Assembly: GCA_900556285.1 (NCBI GenBank)
Contig: USOF01000081.1
Location: 1-6,171 of the forward strand
Length of the DNA: 6,171 nucleotides
Source: an uncultured Collinsella sp.
Lineage (GTDB): Bacteria; Actinomycetota; Coriobacteriia; Coriobacteriales; Coriobacteriaceae
Direction: 5' to 3'
Under the pieces are notes generated by a model. That model had not been told where the DNA came from, did not search any database, and was given only the letters and a program-made list of their open reading frames with translations. Within the stretch, counting starts at the first letter, position 1. The number at the start of each line of letters is the position of its first letter. This document shows, piece after piece, positions 6,140 through 6,171 of this stretch. A program made the position numbers and the translations under genes.

Positions 6140-6171
6140 CTGTCTCTTATACACATCTGACGCTGCCGACG
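6140..6171 (-). other. Residual Nextera (Tn5) Read 1 adapter, reverse complement
   Basis: The last 32 bases start with CTGTCTCTTATACACATCT (the Tn5 mosaic end, reverse strand) and continue with GACGCTGCCGACG. This is the reverse complement of the Nextera Read 1 adapter, lacking only its last base. It mirrors bases 1-30, giving a 30-base perfect terminal inverted repeat that is technical. It interrupts yebC in frame and seeds an antisense ORF beginning MCIRDS. Confidence 0.98.

Noticed and set aside
5479..6156. Antisense ORF of 225 residues beginning MCIRDS
   Set aside because: Its start codon and first residues come from adapter, and the rest is the shadow of yebC, whose family motifs are clear on the + strand.
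1..6171. 30-base perfect terminal inverted repeat, as of a 6.1 kb composite transposon
   Set aside because: The repeat is the Nextera adapter with Tn5 mosaic end. There is no transposase inside, no target duplication can be judged, and yebC is cut by it. It is a library artefact.

Overview
The window is a short contig of GC-rich bacterial chromosome. Illumina Nextera (Tn5 transposase) adapter sequence is left at both ends (1-30 and 6140-6171). The 6109 bases between are ordinary, tightly packed chromosome with all genes on the + strand. High GC, C/G-ending codons, AGGAG-type ribosome binding sites, TGnTAcaAT-like promoters and this mix of genes suggest an actinobacterium of the class Coriobacteriia, probably a gut Collinsella or close relative. 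That assignment rests on general impression, not on a search.

Layout: type III pantothenate kinase (coaX, 140-991); a dCMP deaminase (1073-1597); a small NifU-C-terminal-domain Fe-S protein (1769-2047); prolipoprotein diacylglyceryl transferase (lgt, 2157-2978); a 727-residue polytopic membrane protein that looks like the DUF6020 / GT-C glycosyltransferase-like group (3123-5306); and yebC (5506 onward), cut by the contig end and running into adapter. Each gene has a clear Shine-Dalgarno sequence or a reasonable one. Gaps are 81-199 bases and several hold a plausible promoter, so this is a row of small housekeeping units rather than one operon. Themes are cofactor (CoA) and nucleotide supply, Fe-S maturation, envelope lipoprotein and probably glycan assembly, and YebC-type regulation.

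The unexplained structure is in the gaps. Between lgt and the membrane protein are two near-perfect long palindromes in opposite orientation. Their loops carry GGGACAGG and its complement, so they look like an inverted pair of one REP-like dispersed element. A possibly related element with GGGGTCAG in its loop follows the membrane protein. Upstream of lgt, four short segments can pair 1:2, 2:3 or 3:4, as in an attenuator. Upstream of the NifU-like gene, a bulged inverted repeat overlaps the likely -35 box and a small hairpin sits near the predicted mRNA 5' end.

I see no defence, mobile or biosynthetic system. The ends, which look like a perfect terminal inverted repeat, are a library artefact. 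They also create a false C-terminus on YebC and a false antisense ORF beginning MCIRDS.
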